64,000 nt of DNA from Moringa oleifera (lineage: Eukaryota > Streptophyta > Magnoliopsida > Brassicales > Moringaceae): contig JAJFZO010000566.1 in NCBI GenBank assembly GCA_021397835.1, positions 8,676,001 to 8,740,000 on the forward strand, read 5' to 3'. Shown in pieces: positions 1 through 12,740 of the stretch (position 1 is the first letter of the stretch; the number at the start of each line of letters is the position of its first letter). The notes under the pieces were generated by a model. The model ran no database searches and had not been told where the DNA came from. It worked only from the letters and a program-made list of their open reading frames with translations. The position numbers and the translations under genes are program-made.

Positions 1-3000
1 TCCATCCTATGCTTAGTTCATAAGAATTGTAAGTTTGATAATCAAAGGTTAGAATATCTTTATTATTCTCAGCAAGCCACTTCACGCTCAACGCAAATGC
101 CAAATCTTAAAGCTAGGATGTGTGAGAACTAGAGCTTCAAAAAAAGTCATAGCGAGGGTTGGTAATATGGTTAGAGGTCCACTTTGTTATAACATTCTAT
201 AACTTCTAACATAAATAAAAGATGTTAAATTATCTTAACACCTTTTCTTTAGTTATTCCTACGAATATATTGCCTTATTTTGATTAATTTCCTGCATACA
301 TTCCTTTCCCTACTAAGAAAGCTCTTTAGCATGCTGTTAATTAGCTACAGCTTTCCTTTAGTTGTGCGAACAATACCCTCTCGAAGCAAATTGGGTTCCA
401 TCCTATACCTCTTATCGAATAAATTTCAATATAAATGGTTGTCCTTCCAGTTGTGATGATTTGTTTTATTCAAAGTGAAGTGAGCAATGTTATTGTCCCC
501 TTCCTTCTCCTAGCACTCATTAAAATTGCATGCAGGTCATCGAGATTGGGAATATCATGTTGAAATGACTTAATCTGTGAACGCAACCCTTGGCTTACCC
601 AATATTGGCTAGGGAATGGACCAATTCCTTCATTCAATGCATATTGATTGAGAATCCCTTTAGAAGATTAGGTCACGAACCTTCTTTCAAGTTCAAAAGG
701 GAACTCGTAGTTAGGTCCGTCAGCGACTTGGATTGATGCTTATCAACAATAAGAAGTTTGGGATTCATGCCATGTATGTGGCATAAAATTAGTTTTATCG
801 ATGCCATTCAACAGATCACAGGGAATTTTGTCTTTGGAATCAAACAGCAAATCATAATATGAGAGGGGCACTCTAATGTGCCATTTTGGTAACCCTCATG
901 GGATCCAGTCAACAAAGGTGTAACTATAAAGTCAGTCAGGCAACTTTTTGGAAAATGATTGAAGGGAGGTGAAGAGAAAAGTGTTGTTTACAAGTAAACC
1001 CAATAAAGCCACAAGGCGGAGAGCCTTTCAATGAAGCCTGCACCTCTTCGGAAAAAGAAATAATAGACATTGCCAAAGTTTCCAAATAAAGGGTCAACAA
1101 CAACTAAAGAAAAAGCTTCACCAACTACTTTATCCATAAGAATGTCATAAAGGTTCTCTCTGGTCTTGACAACTTTAGAGCGTAAGTCAAACTGATGATA
1201 GGCGAGCAATCACACGTACATGGTTTAGCGGTTTGCTATGCTCTATGACCTTATTCTTCTTCAGAACATGATGCTTTATTTGCTTCTCTAGCTTATTATG
1301 ACTTCTTTGACATTATTGCGTGAAACATTTATTTGGTCTCCCACTACTATCTATGCTAGCTCAAAAGGTATTGCTACTCTCTTATTTCTTATTAAACCTC
1401 CTTGACTTTGTAGCCATCCCTATTTGGATTTTTTTTTTCAGTGTGGTCCATCCAATCTACTTCTTTAAGTTATGAGATTGGATAAAATAACTATGCACTA
1501 TTGTGCTTAGTGCTAAAGTGAGCTTAACCACCTCAAGTGGCTGATTCTTCCTTACTGTTGTTAGCCGACAAATTGAATTGCACTTGATCTAAACCCTTCC
1601 TGTGAGAAGCTCATAGAGGAGAACATCTCTCTTCTGTAATATAATCTGTAGGTGCCCAATCCTTTTATTGATTCAGCATTTCCCTTCACCTTTTCTAATA
1701 AAATAAACTCTAGCTATTTTTCTCTGAGCTCCTATAAGGGATTAATCATCTTGCTTTCTTTCTCCATTTCCTATTCAAGTGGTAGTTACGATCGTGGGTA
1801 TTTCATGCCCTTCATCAGTGTTTCAAATCTCCTTATCGCTAGTTAGTCAAGTAGCTCTTGAGTGGACTCGAGCTCTAACAAGCCCTATTGAAAGATCTAA
1901 CTATCGGCCAGCTTCATCAGTTTTCTTCAATAATTGTGTTAACTTTAGCATAAACTGGAGTAGCTACATCATAATAAATTCTACTAGGGAAAACTTTTAA
2001 TTCAGAAGCCTAGATGGTATGTGAGTTAAAGGCAATGTTCCACAAATGTTTGGTAATAGTTGCCTTATTCTAGTCATGAACTCTTTTGAGGCTAGACCAC
2101 TTTCCTCTTTCATTTCGAGACATAGACTACATCCTAAGCCACCTTGGAAGCCTTAGAGATCTAAACTACACCTACTTATCTTATATTCTTCAACAAGATA
2201 AGGTTAAATTGATACCATAGAAAGTCTAGGTCAAACACCCGCCCATAAACAAATTGAAAGTAATTTTTAGGAATTGATGACCTCCTTATTCTATGACTTT
2301 GGCATTTGATCTTCCAAAAAAAGGTATGTATTAGGTCAAGTGAATGAATTAGATAGAGATGGCTGTTAGTATTCTAGCCTTCTTTCAAATAACATCACAT
2401 CCTTAATGGAATATGTAATTTGACTAACAAAAATGGAGTGATAGACGAGGAAGATAAAATTATTGAGGATAAAAATCAAGTAGTGATGGATGTCATAGAT
2501 TCTGTATGAATGGAAAAAGGATGAAAGCATTAAATGACCAGAATGAAAAATCCAAGAAAAAGATTTATTGCTGAAGAAAAAGAGGCCTATCTCATATGAG
2601 AAGTAGACATGGCAGTGACACTTTCTTTGTGCTTTGTTTGTAAGCGGAGGCTATAACCTTTTTGTAATCATAAACGAAATCTAGTAAGACTTTTTTAGAA
2701 GTAGTAGGTTGATCAATGTTTGATGTGATAGATAAGATGGACAAAGGTGACTCTTGCTCGGTTTGGTGTGCATATAATTGCTAAAAAGCACCTCGTAGTT
2801 GATAAATCGAGGTTGTGTTGAAAGGACCCATGACTCATACCATTCAACTTTTTTTTCTCATTTGTAAGACAATTTGCCTTTCAATGTCTCCAAACACACT
2901 CATCTTTGGCAATCCAGATGGATCTGATAGTCAAAGGCATAGAAAGAGACTAAAAGTGTAAACTAATAACAAATATAAGATAATAATACGAAGTAATGAG

Positions 3001-3236
3001 CGATGGTAGTCCTCTTAATTAATAGCTCAAATTCATCTCTCCTCACACTTTAATGCTCATTTTAGATAATAACATAATCATAATTTTTCATCTCAAACAT
3101 GTCTTCGAGGCATGCCAGACTTCCCAATCTTAGTTATAACCTACCTACTCAGTTTCCAGTCCTTTATGTCATGTTTTTCCACTTTAGTTGGTTATAACTA
3201 CTTTGACTAAAGTTTTTATAAATAGGATGAAATTTA

Positions 3237-3243
<7 letters not shown>

Positions 3244-3273
<30 letters not shown>
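3244..3273. repeat. (TA)n microsatellite present only in copy A
   Basis: About 15 TA units. The matching place in copy B (near 44,585) has only a short TATATC-type run, so the expansion happened after the two copies separated. Confidence 0.95.
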
Positions 3274-3276
<3 letters not shown>

Positions 3277-6200
3277 AAGCCTCCGCCCATGATGGTTATG
3301 CTTACTGTACTGTGCTGCTTTACTACTTCAGGTTTTGTGCTTATATTTGCCTTTGTAGGTGCAGCTTGCTCAGGCCATGGGTCATTATAAAAAAAAAAAA
3401 AAAACTACGAGTGAATCAAATACTAATATTTCTATCTCATCAATACTATGTGGTAACGAACAAAGCAACTAAATCAATTGGATTAAGCCATCTATAGCCA
3501 ACCTACCTAAGGGCTTGGTTTGTCCTACTTAATGACCTTAGTCTGTAGAGTGATACCAAGTATATGAAATGGTCAAAGCCATTTCAAACCAGTACCTCAA
3601 CTTGAACTAATGGAGATGCTATGGCATGCATGCTTCTCTAGCTAAAAGGTGGGGATGTGAATACAATTAATCAATGTCAACCAGAATGTGAATTAGTGAG
3701 TAAAGCAGATCTCACAAGCCTATCCTAGTATGCACAGATGATGGATTTCCCTCAATTTTGATTTTGTGATAGAAGCTAGGTTCATAACTCATATCTTTTT
3801 TCAATAAAAGAGAAAACCATGAAGGAAAGCTACAAACTAGAGGTATGACATCATTACTTTCCTAACTTCTATATCTTGAAGCCTTTGACAAGCTAATACG
3901 AGATACTTGCTCTAGGATAGGAACTAATTGTGGACAATCTTAAGATACAAAAATTTATTTCACAAAATAAGACTCTACATCAAAAGCTCGCAGGGAAGAA
4001 GATAAAAAGCAGCACTTAAATACTTATGGTAGTGCCCAATTCCAATCCTTACTAGATCGAGGTAAGGATAGATCAGAGAAGGAAAAAAAAAAAAAAGGAA
4101 CTATACTAACTCAATCCTGTCATTTAGAGAGGTCTAATCCTAGCCTTCCCCTCTTTGTGAGTTCAGGGAAGTTCCTTGTATAGATGGGAGCATGACATCT
4201 ATAGTTGCTTTCCCTCCTCTCTTCTCTTTCTCCTATCATACTCTCTTTTCTTACTTGAGTCTTATCTCTAGGTGAATCTAACTATTTATGAAAAAAAACC
4301 CCCTAGATAATATGTGTCACTTGTGAGATAGATATAAAGTCGAGTAGATGTACCGAAAATGAGAGGTCATATAAACTAGTTAGTCATTGATTGAATTGAC
4401 ACTTTTTTTTCTTCTAAAGAATTTAATTCAATTTATCCTTTAAGCTTCTAGTTAGTCATTCCCCTAAAATTATAATTCAATTGGTCAAAGCATTGCATAT
4501 GAGAATATATCAAAAATAAGATGAATCTACCATCCTCTTGATGGACTAAGTTAGCAAGCAAGAACAAGTATAAAGAAGGATTTTGTTACTTGAACATTAT
4601 TTCTCGTTTTTTTTTTAATAGTAGAAAGAAAGAAAAAATCTATCAAATAAAGGTAGGAAAGGATTTCACATTATTCTAAGGGACGAGACATGCCTTTTCT
4701 TTTGGATATTTTCAAAAGTGAAAGGTCCTCAAAGACTACCTTAATCATACAAAGAAGCCTTTTTTAGCCAAAGAAAAAAGTCAAAGGCTTTTGAGAAAGA
4801 AAAGGGTAGGCTCCCAATGGTGAAAAGTCTTCGAATAGGATCTCGATGATTTTATGTCAAAATCATTCGTAGTGTGATTTGAGTTATTAATGCTCTCATC
4901 CCATCATCTAAAGCTAGTTTTATTTTAAGGCGTTAAGTTCATGATAGCGAGGGGAAGTGGAACTCAATCATATTTAGATATTTTATCTTATATATCATTA
5001 TAGTTCTTCTATCATATTCTTAAGAGGCTAAAGCTTATGGCCTAAGTTACAATCATGCTACAAAAGGTATATACTTAATACACGCAAGTCAAACTATCTT
5101 TTCAATCAATCTAATTACCAGGCTATGGCCCAATCTAATCATACAGAAACTAATAGTGGCTTTCTAGCTTAGAACAAAACCTAAAAAAGCTCTTTAATTA
5201 CGTATACAAAGTGTCTTCTTCTTGCTTTTATAGCTAATTGAAGAAAGATAGATAGAACTCTTATTTACATACGGCACAATCAAAGCTCTTTGATTAGGCC
5301 TCTTTTATATTTTATATATATAGCCCAAAGCATCCGTTGTTAGCAATCATAAATAGGGCCAGTGCAAGAGGACATCCTTATCGAACGGACCGAGAAATTA
5401 AAAAGGACGGTAGTACAGCTCCTAAAAATGTCTTCGAATGGTGGTATAAGCATTCAGTTGAGACCACTCTCCTTCGAGGGGCTAGAAGTAAGCTACTGAA
5501 GTCAACAAGCCAATAAGTCCAAGTTATAAACCTTGCTAACTTCCCGTTAATTGGGATAAATATAGTAACCCTCCTACCCTATAAGCCCACTTTGTATCCA
5601 TCTTGTACCTACCTACAAGTAAGCTAAGTGATGACCAACTCTTCTACCCTCATTTTAGTGCTATAGTCTTTTCTTCCATCTAGAGCTAGAGATTGTAAGT
5701 TGGAAGTGCAAGATGATGAAAAGGCTATCAATCTATCCCTGCCAGTAACTTAATAAGAGTCCGTCAATTCTGTCAATAATGCTCAGTTCCAGCTCATGTT
5801 GGCATGCCCATAGCACTTGTTAGAAAAGCCGTCTCACTTTTCTTCCCCGATCAACTTTTGCTCAATTGAGGTAGAAACTAAAGGTTTGATATGAAGAGGG
5901 ATTGGATTCATATAAAAGGTAAGGGTGAGCCCCCATCTAAAGCACTCAACTGCATCGCAACCTTCATATAAGCTCTTGCTTGTGACCCAGAGCATTGACT
6001 TTGACTCTAACACATGGATTACTTTAGATATTCCTCAGATGTACTAAAGTGATTTAGCTTGCACTCGATGAACGAATCCAACAAGACCTGAAACCATTTG
6101 TTCACATTCGTTCACCTTTTTTAGAAGTTATAGGGTTTTCGGAGGCAAACTAAGACATTGAAAGGTCTTAATCTCTTGTTGATCCAATCTAAGGAAACAT

Positions 6201-7118
6201 CAAGCTTTTCTCTGCTCCTCATCTATCAAACAAAGCGAATATAGGTTTTAATCCCTCCACATCCAAGTGTTTGTGATGCTTTCACCAAAGATGGTTAACT
6301 TATGCATCTGGCCTTCACCTCACAAATGTTGGCTAACCTAATCCCATAAGGTACTCTTCTTCTCTTGCTTTTCTATAAGCTAGCTTTCACCCTTACCTGA
6401 TATCTAAGCAAGCTAGTATTCTTTGATTCAATCGGCAAGGCATCTTTAACCTTTATGGGGAGAAACAAGTAGGCAATCCAATGCCATCGATCGAGAGAAG
6501 GGAATTGCCTACTGACTAGGACCTCACCTTTCTTTGGCAATAACTTATTTGGTATATAGGCAACACCAACCAACACTCTAGATGTTGGATTCGATTGATA
6601 GACAATAAGGGACGCATTAAAAAAAGCTTCACTTCTCCCTAAACCCTAACCTCAATGAGTCAAGACTCTGGTTTCACTACACTTGAACAATAGCCTGCTA
6701 ATGCATTGCTTTCTATCTGCATTTCTAAGACTAGTCCCTTATTCTACTAACTAATTAGGTTGGTTCATCAAGTGCCAAGGCATCTCTTTCTCCTAGGTCC
6801 TATCTTGAACATTCCTGAAGAGGCAAGTTAGCCACCTCAACCATATCAAAGCTCTTTCTTATTCTCTTAGCCTGATGATCAATAATTCCTTTATCTCTCT
6901 ATTCTGTTCATGGCCTAATGAATGCAAGCTCGTAAGCTAAGAAGCCCCTGATGGTACAAAATTAGACTAAATCCAACAAAATCACCTCTAAGCCAAGCTA
7001 GGGCATGAGAAATTGATCCTATCGTTTCTCGTCCCTATTCACGAGGATAGTGGGAGAGCTGAAGCGAAGGTTGAGGAAGTCACTTCTACAATGCGTGAAA
7101 GTATAGACCCAAGCAAAT

Positions 7119-7328
7119 ATGCTATTTTGTTTGACCAATCCCAAACTCTACGTATTCATGATTAATGAGAATGTGAGGGGAATAGTCTTGAATGATGGAT
7201 GGAAGGATCCCCCCTCACTCAACGAACTACCAGTATCAATCTATCTCGAAAACATCCAATTGATCCAGTATGTACTAATGACCTGCCACAGCAGGCAAGC
7301 AGAAAGTCTTATGCGTGAGACTGACTGA
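7119..7328 (+). other. Short reading frame open in both repeat copies (copy A)
   Basis: A 69-codon frame beginning MLFCLTNPK and ending in TGA. The partner at 48,416-48,625 has the same start and length and ends in TAA. The two peptides differ at about 13 positions, but a central block of about 80 bases, covering residues ENVRGIVLNDGW and their surroundings, is identical. I recognise no family. It is probably a remnant of a mitochondrial intergenic or coding segment that has escaped stops by chance. No promoter or intron signal was identified. Confidence 0.25.
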
Positions 7329-8250
7329 ATGGCTATCCCTAACATACAACTCGGCTCACGAGAAGAAAAGAAGAATTGATTTCCTTGTGGGATTGGAATT
7401 AACTTTTTATTTGTGCATTAGAGGTTAGTCACGGTTCTATATTTATAATGGTTGTTCCTTAGATGTAATTTCTTAATCATCCTGCCATTGTTGACTTTAG
7501 GAAGATCCTTTATTATACCCCTAGAAAGGCACCTCTTTTACGTTTTGCTTTTCTGTCTAACGCTCTCTGAGAATGGAATCAATTCTGCCAATGTGCACGA
7601 AGTTTAGATGAAATCAGGGCGAATCTTAGGGCTGCTGTCACTTATGTCACTGTAGAATTAGGGGTTCATAACAACTTTGACAAATTTCTATAAGAGCTAG
7701 CAGATCATCCATTCTTCCCTAAAGCAAAACAGGTTAACATTAAAAACTTACATCAACTACTTAGGTTTATAAAAAAAAAGAGAATTAAAAGATGAGTGCC
7801 ATAGCAGTAGCTTTTACGATGGTAGCTGAGGCTAGGATTTAGGAAGGACATATATGAGAGTAAGTATGAGGAGAAAGTGCCTTCCCATTTTCTGTTCTAG
7901 GCCTAGGTTTAAAAACCTATTCAACTATCACTTCCTAGATGGAGCTCTGAAAGGAGACCTATGAATGCCTTGGCTCTAGGCCATACATACCACCATATAA
8001 TGGAGTATTCAGCCGCGTAACAACTTTCTCTCATGCTATGGCCTATTTTTAAGCGCATTCATTGCTTTGGGAAATTGGTTATGAGCAAGGAAGTGTTTGA
8101 GTTGGCGTGTAAGGTTAAGGGTGGCACAGGTTTTCAATAGCTTTTTTAATCTCTATCATATGTTTGATAGATATAAATCTTTTGTTTATGGCATGGATGG
8201 ATCCCATCGCCTTAACCCAACCCTTCCATAAAAAAAAAAAAAAGCTTTGA

Positions 8251-8439
8251 TTGCTTGTCACCTATTTATACAATGAATATTTATTTATATCATTAACATT
8301 GATAGTTGTATACAGATGGATAGCAATGGCAATTAAAAGCATTACTTTCTTAGGCCAAGATGGTCTTTTTCTTCCTTCTCATATTCCTGTCCTTCCCACT
8401 GTAGTTGATGGAGAAGCATTGAGCAAGGCAAGGATTTGA
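8251..8439 (+). other. Short hydrophobic reading frame shared by both copies (copy A)
   Basis: A 62-codon frame with a hydrophobic stretch (YLFISLTLIVVYRW). Copy B (49,543-49,782) keeps the same frame and runs 17 codons further. It resembles no protein I can name. Probably a chance frame or a mitochondrial remnant; no evidence of expression. Confidence 0.2.
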
Positions 8440-9451
8440 GATAGTCTTAGCTACAATCTCTATTCTTAGTGCCTTCCTCTGTTCTGCAGAGCTGTGCATT
8501 GAAGGAGTACCTACGGTGTTAGTAAAGGTATACGATGGGCAGTTACAAGGCAATACTACTAGGGAAACTGATTAAAGCATATGTTTTTTATGATTGATAA
8601 TGAGGGGATTGCTAATGATGAAATATACGAAAAATGGCAAAACGCCCTATTCTCCTTAACCCTTTAGAACCAATATGTTTCTTTTAGGTGCGATAAGGCT
8701 CACTTCGTTCTTAAGGCTTGGGTCGCTATCTTCGACTCTAGTAGATGCCAAAAAAATCGACCAAAAAAGCCAAAGTTAGCGTAAAGCATTCCCCAAAAAG
8801 AAAATAAGACAAACACAAAGGCCAACAACTTAAGCAATCTATCGTTCTCTGTGTTAAAGAAACATGTGTTAAAGGAACATGGGAAGTAGAGGTGCAGTTC
8901 AAATGCATTGGGTAACAAGAATTCCAAATGAGGGATTGGAGGCATAGCTTTATCTTTCTTTTGAGATTACGTGGCCTTCCTTATTCGTACTCCATAGAAG
9001 CAATAGGATTGGACCAAAAAGGTATGGAAGGCCAAGTATACTGCTTAGTTTCGTAGCTCCGTTTTCAAATTATCCGTATCATTGAACTTATGATTTCGAT
9101 CAAGTCAACTACTTTTTTTTTGTAGCTGGTTGGGTGAGAACTAGGACAAAGATCTTAGTCAAAATTAGAGAATTTCTCACTCGGCATTGACACTTTATTT
9201 TTTGGATGAGATTCAACCTTAGAACTTGGTACGCAGAGGTTAAGCTTTTCTGAGGTTTCTTCTTACAGGCAGAGTTAGTTAAAGCAGCGTAGCTCTGAAG
9301 TACCATTTGTCTCCAAGTCTATCTCCTACCTCCCATTGTGCTTTTGATTCCATCTCTCAATCGACGGGGTGATTTCTAAATGCTTTGGCCTAAGAAGCAC
9401 TATCGATTAACTTCCTTACAAGCATAGTTAGCTATAAACACTACTACAAAA

Positions 9452-9745
9452 ATTATAATAACTGACATTAATTTAATTATAGTTATTTAAAAAACTGTCA
9501 TTAAAAGGTTTATTAATACTTTTGATGATAGTTATTCCAAAACTGTCATTAAAAACAAGGTTTTTAACGTCAATTAAAGAAGAACTGACGTTAAAAAACC
9601 ATAACTTAAACATTTAACGTCAGTTCTTCAAAAACATGTATCACTTAAACCTTTAATGTCAGTTCTCAAGGAACTGACGTTAAAACACCAGTTATGTAAT
9701 AAGCCTTTAACGCCAGTTCTTGAAGAACTAACGTTAAAGAACAAT
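9452..9745. repeat. Left subterminal array of CACTA element 1
   Basis: At least ten copies of AACTGWCRTTAAA and its complement, often as facing pairs separated by a few bases, so each pair can form a hairpin. In known En/Spm elements such subterminal motifs bind the TNPA-type protein; that role here is inferred. The motif is shared with the right end and with element 3 at 62,190-62,460. Confidence 0.85.
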
Positions 9746-9789
9746 AACACTGGGACACTGATAAGCTACACAGACTTTTAACTTTGGCA

Positions 9790-10138
9790 TACCCTAATCC
9801 GGCTGCATCTCTTGTAGCAGCAACCACAGCAGCAGCAACCATTACTCCTACTTCTAGCAGCAGCCACGGCTGCTTGCAGTAGCGGCAGTCATGGCTGCTT
9901 CTAGCAGCAGCAGCAAACATTGCTGCTGCTTGTAGCATCGGCAGTCATGGCTGCTTCTAGCAGCAGCAGTCGTTGCTGCTGCAAGAGGCAACAGCTACGC
10001 CTGCTTGCAACAGCAGCAAACATTGCTGCTGCTTCTTGCAGCAGTAGCCACGGCAGCTTGCAGCAGCAGCAGTCGTCACTGCTGCAAGAAGCAGCAGCCA
10101 CGGCTGCTTGCAGCAGCAGCAGTCGTTACTGCTGCAAG
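9790..10138. repeat. CAG/CTG-rich low-complexity block inside CACTA element 1
   Basis: Imperfect repeats of GCAGCAGCAG, GCTGCTGC and blocks such as CACGGCTGCTTGCAGCAG. Both orientations are interleaved, so the strand can fold on itself. All six frames stay largely open and translate to Ser/Cys/Gln/Ala runs, which explains several overlapping reading frames here; none looks like a real protein. Confidence 0.85.
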
Positions 10139-10436
10139 AAACCCCCAAATTTGCTGTTTCTCCTGAGAATTTACAGCTTTTGGAAATGGTGGAGTCTGCA
10201 GGGGAGGAGTCAGAAAACAAGTTGTTCATGAAGAATGTACTGGGGATTTCGTTGCTTGTGCTGAGTCTATTTGCGGCTATAGCTTTCATGTCTACAAGGA
10301 AAGGGAAATCCTCCTCTACACCAAATGCCATAGCTCCTGTTGAACAGCCAGTGCTGATGAAGAAACTTGATTACGGTCCAATGTTAATGAGTGCAGAGCA
10401 CCTGATCCAGGGGAGGCTCTCTTCAATGAATTGGCA
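10139..10436 (+). pseudogene. Possible captured host-gene exon with one membrane helix
   Basis: The frame entering from the CAG block changes character at TPKFAVSPENLQLLEMV and continues through an acidic stretch (GEESENKLF), a hydrophobic segment LGISLLVLSLFAAIAF of membrane-helix type, a basic stop-transfer (STRKGK) and a Ser/Pro-rich tail, ending in a stop near 10,449. Amino-acid composition and codon use look like a real plant protein and unlike the surrounding repeats. The last residues run into the subterminal-type motif AACTGGCACTGAAGG, so the coding piece is cut there. CACTA elements are known to capture gene fragments; the parent gene is not recognised. It lacks a natural start (the preceding ATG lies in the repeat), so it is probably non-functional. 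Confidence 0.45.
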
Positions 10437-10513
10437 GAACTGGCACTGAAGGCCAGTAACCTTCAACGCTGTACTGACCTTCAATGTCAGCTCTGTAAGA
10501 ACTGGCATTGAAG
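10437..10513. repeat. GC-rich variants of the subterminal motif, internal
   Basis: GAACTGGCACTGAAGG, the complement-oriented CCTTCAATGTCAG and GAACTGGCATTGAAGG match the subterminal motif AACTGTCATTAAAGG, but with G or C where the ends of the element have A or T. They sit about 1 kb inside the element, just after the possible captured exon. Confidence 0.6.
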
Positions 10514-10645
10514 GCCAGAGTGGGGTTCTAAATTTTTTCCAGAGCCCTCTAGAGCCCGCCATAACCTCCCGCTACATTTTTTCTGTCTAAGGTCAGAATT
10601 CTCCTCTTCACAGACTGTCCAGAAGCAGTTGCACCGCCAGCCTTC

Positions 10646-10975
10646 CATTCTCCGGCGATTCCCCTGTCTGCAGTCCATCCACAACCAGCTGGGGTAGCTA
10701 GTTGCAGCCTTTTCCCAACTCTTCTCCGGCCATTCTCCTTTCTGCAGTCAATCCAGAACGAGCTGGATTAGCTGCTGGCAGTGTTTCTAGCACTCTCTGT
10801 TTTGGTCTTTGTCCACACAGTAGCCATTCTCCGGTGAGTCTCCTATCTGCAGTCCATCCACAACCAGCTGGGGTAGTTGGTGGCAGCCGTTTCTCCACTC
10901 TTCTCCGGCCATTCTCCTTTCTGCAGTCAATCCAGAACCAGCTGGTGTAACTGCTGGCAGCGTCAAGTATATCAT
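10646..10975. repeat. Two ~179 bp tandem units inside CACTA element 1
   Basis: The unit starting CATTCTCCGGCGA at 10,646 recurs as CATTCTCCGGTGA at 10,825. A second internal landmark, CATTCTCCTTTCTGCAGTC, recurs at 10,731 and 10,910, giving the same 179 bp period. Each unit consists of two related halves that share a CTGCAGTC-ATCCA-AACCAGCTGG core. The long overlapping reading frames here are products of the repeat. Confidence 0.8.
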
Positions 10976-12389
10976 CCAGATATTCTTATGCTTTGTAGGT
11001 CGGTATAAATCTGGTTTATACCTTGAGAGATTACCTAGAGCCATAGGATATAGAGAGCAAATTTTAATGCTGCCATTGTCATTGATGATTTCAAAAATGT
11101 GAATTTGCCTTAATGCCTTTTTTGATGGGAAATTGCTTCAGCTACTACTTCTTGTGAACTTCTGCTGAGATGTTGTTTGCATTTTTCTTCATAATTATTC
11201 TTGAAGCTTAGGCTAACTTTCTAAAATCTAATGAAGCATGTAACTGGACATAGAAGTCTATTTTTTTCTGATATGAACTGCTGGCATCTGGCACACCTCT
11301 ATTGGATTTTTTTTAACAGAAAATTCAGTAGCTAATCACTCAGCTGGTCATTCTGATTAAAAGGTTTCCTTTGTTATTCATAATTATTCTTGAGACTAGT
11401 GACTTGCTTTATCTGAAACTATGTTGAGATTCTGTTGGCCTAGCTGGTGGGTTTGCCGATGTAATTGGAGTCCTTATAAACTAGTTCTTCTAGTTCTGCT
11501 TCAACCTGAGAGTTCCTTAGCAATGCAATAAGCAACTTTACGAGCTTTCTTCCAGTGGCTCATGATTATGGTTAGACTCCCTATAGCTGGAAGCATTTTC
11601 TATTGTTTTTAGGAAGCGATTGAGACTTGGGATCGTATTTATTTTGTCTTAAAAGTAGATTTGTCCGCTCTTTTTTTTTATCTGATTCGAAAGACCTGGT
11701 GGAGCCAAATGCCATACTATGTTCATCAAGACTGCTAAAAATACAATGACAGGTGAAATGCTAATATCTAGAACCTTTGTGCATGTATCAATGCTGTAAT
11801 TCATGTAAAGCCTGCTTGTTGCATCGGCCCTGAAAATACTTTTGGCGGCTGATTATTTCTTATATGAAGATTATCTTTTGCATGAAAAATGCCAATGAAA
11901 AAATTGTTAACTGCAACCTCATAGCTTCAGCTTTTGGCAGACGAAGGAGTGGTCCTTGTTGTGTAAACTTTCAATCATGCTTTCATCTGTGTTAGTTTTC
12001 AATGACCAAATACCAAGATTTGAAGAATGTTATCAAATGGTAAGACAGTCATCATGTAGAAATCAAATTTTGGTACCATAAGCATGTGCATCTCTCACTC
12101 AGTAGTAGATTGCAAACATTATGATCATATGGTGATGATCATCCAAACATCTCATGAGTTTGTCTTTTGATTCCAGCCAGAATTGAGACCATCGAGCTGT
12201 TTGTTCTAAGTCATGGAAATCAATATAGGAGAAATAAGAAGAAAAATTCTATTTTGAGTGTTTTCAGATATGAAAGAAGTAATGACGATCTCTGTTAGAA
12301 TGGTATTGAAGTGTATAACATAAAAATTTTGGTTGCATATATATTGTGAATAATTGTATTAATGTATATGGATGATGTGAAAATAGGTT
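10976..12389. other. AT-rich interior of CACTA element 1, no gene seen
   Basis: T-rich sequence resembling plant intron or 3' flank, with no long reading frame and no transposase similarity. It may be the rest of a captured genomic fragment. The last part (about 12,180-12,400) is related, on the complement, to the start of element 3 near 62,480-62,740, so at least that portion belongs to the element family and not to a captured gene. Confidence 0.5.
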
Positions 12390-12439
12390 TTGGATAATTT
12401 GAATTTTATTTATTTTGAAATAAATACAAAAAATACCTT

Positions 12440-12740
12440 TAATGGGTATCCCCTTTTAACGACAGTTCCAACAGAACTGTCGTTAAAGGGTACCCTCTTT
12501 AATGATTGTTCCAACGAAACTATCATTAAAGAGTATCCCCCTTTAACAACAGTTTTGTTTGAACTGTCGTTGAAGGGTACCCCCCCTTTAACGATAGTTC
12601 TGTTTGAACTGTCGTTGAAGGGTACCCCCACTTTAATGACAGTTCAAGAACTGTCATTAAAAACTCTCCCCTTTAATGACATGAACAAAGATGACACTTT
12701 TACAACTGTCATTAAAAACCATTTTTAACTGTCATTAAAG
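12440..12740. repeat. Right subterminal array of CACTA element 1
   Basis: Facing pairs of CTTTAACGACAGTT and AACTGTCGTTAAAGGG, separated by short spacers and by runs such as GGGTACCC. The pairs are near-perfect hairpins. Reading frames across it are repeat translations. Confidence 0.85.

Larger units (their letters stand above)
1..9438. repeat. Copy A (left part) of a ~10.3 kb direct repeat, decayed mitochondrial DNA
   Basis: This stretch aligns collinearly with 41,206-50,699, starting at the first base of the window, so the repeat may extend further left. Landmarks shared by both copies include the segment around 1,050-1,150 (42,250-42,350), 2,820-2,940 (44,160-44,280), 7,119-7,328 (48,416-48,625) and 8,251-8,560 (49,543-49,830). 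In short stretches compared by eye the copies differ at very roughly 7-9 percent of sites, mostly C/T and A/G transitions, plus small indels. No recognisable gene is present; the reading frames are short and mostly not shared. Assignment as mitochondrial-derived is inferred from the flanking nad1, matR, ccmFN and tRNA remnants, not from a gene inside it. Confidence 0.8.

Noticed and set aside
8700..8945. Minus-strand frame with GFFGRFF, reminiscent of the start of nad5
   Set aside because: Only a handful of residues agree and the rest, as well as the partner sequence in copy B, does not follow Nad5.
9666..10331. Long overlapping frames rich in Ser, Cys, Ala and Gln on both strands
   Set aside because: They are translations of CAG/CTG repeats; only the stretch from 10,139 to 10,436 on the plus strand looks protein-like.
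10487..11044. Overlapping 65-85 codon frames on both strands
   Set aside because: Produced by the 179 bp tandem repeat in CACTA element 1; no frame is protein-like.
12390..12728. 112-codon plus-strand frame with repeated ELSLKGTP
   Set aside because: Translation of the subterminal inverted motifs.
12440..12740. Regularly spaced short repeats that could suggest a CRISPR array
   Set aside because: Repeats are inverted pairs with tiny, related spacers and lie at a CACTA transposon end; the sequence is eukaryotic.
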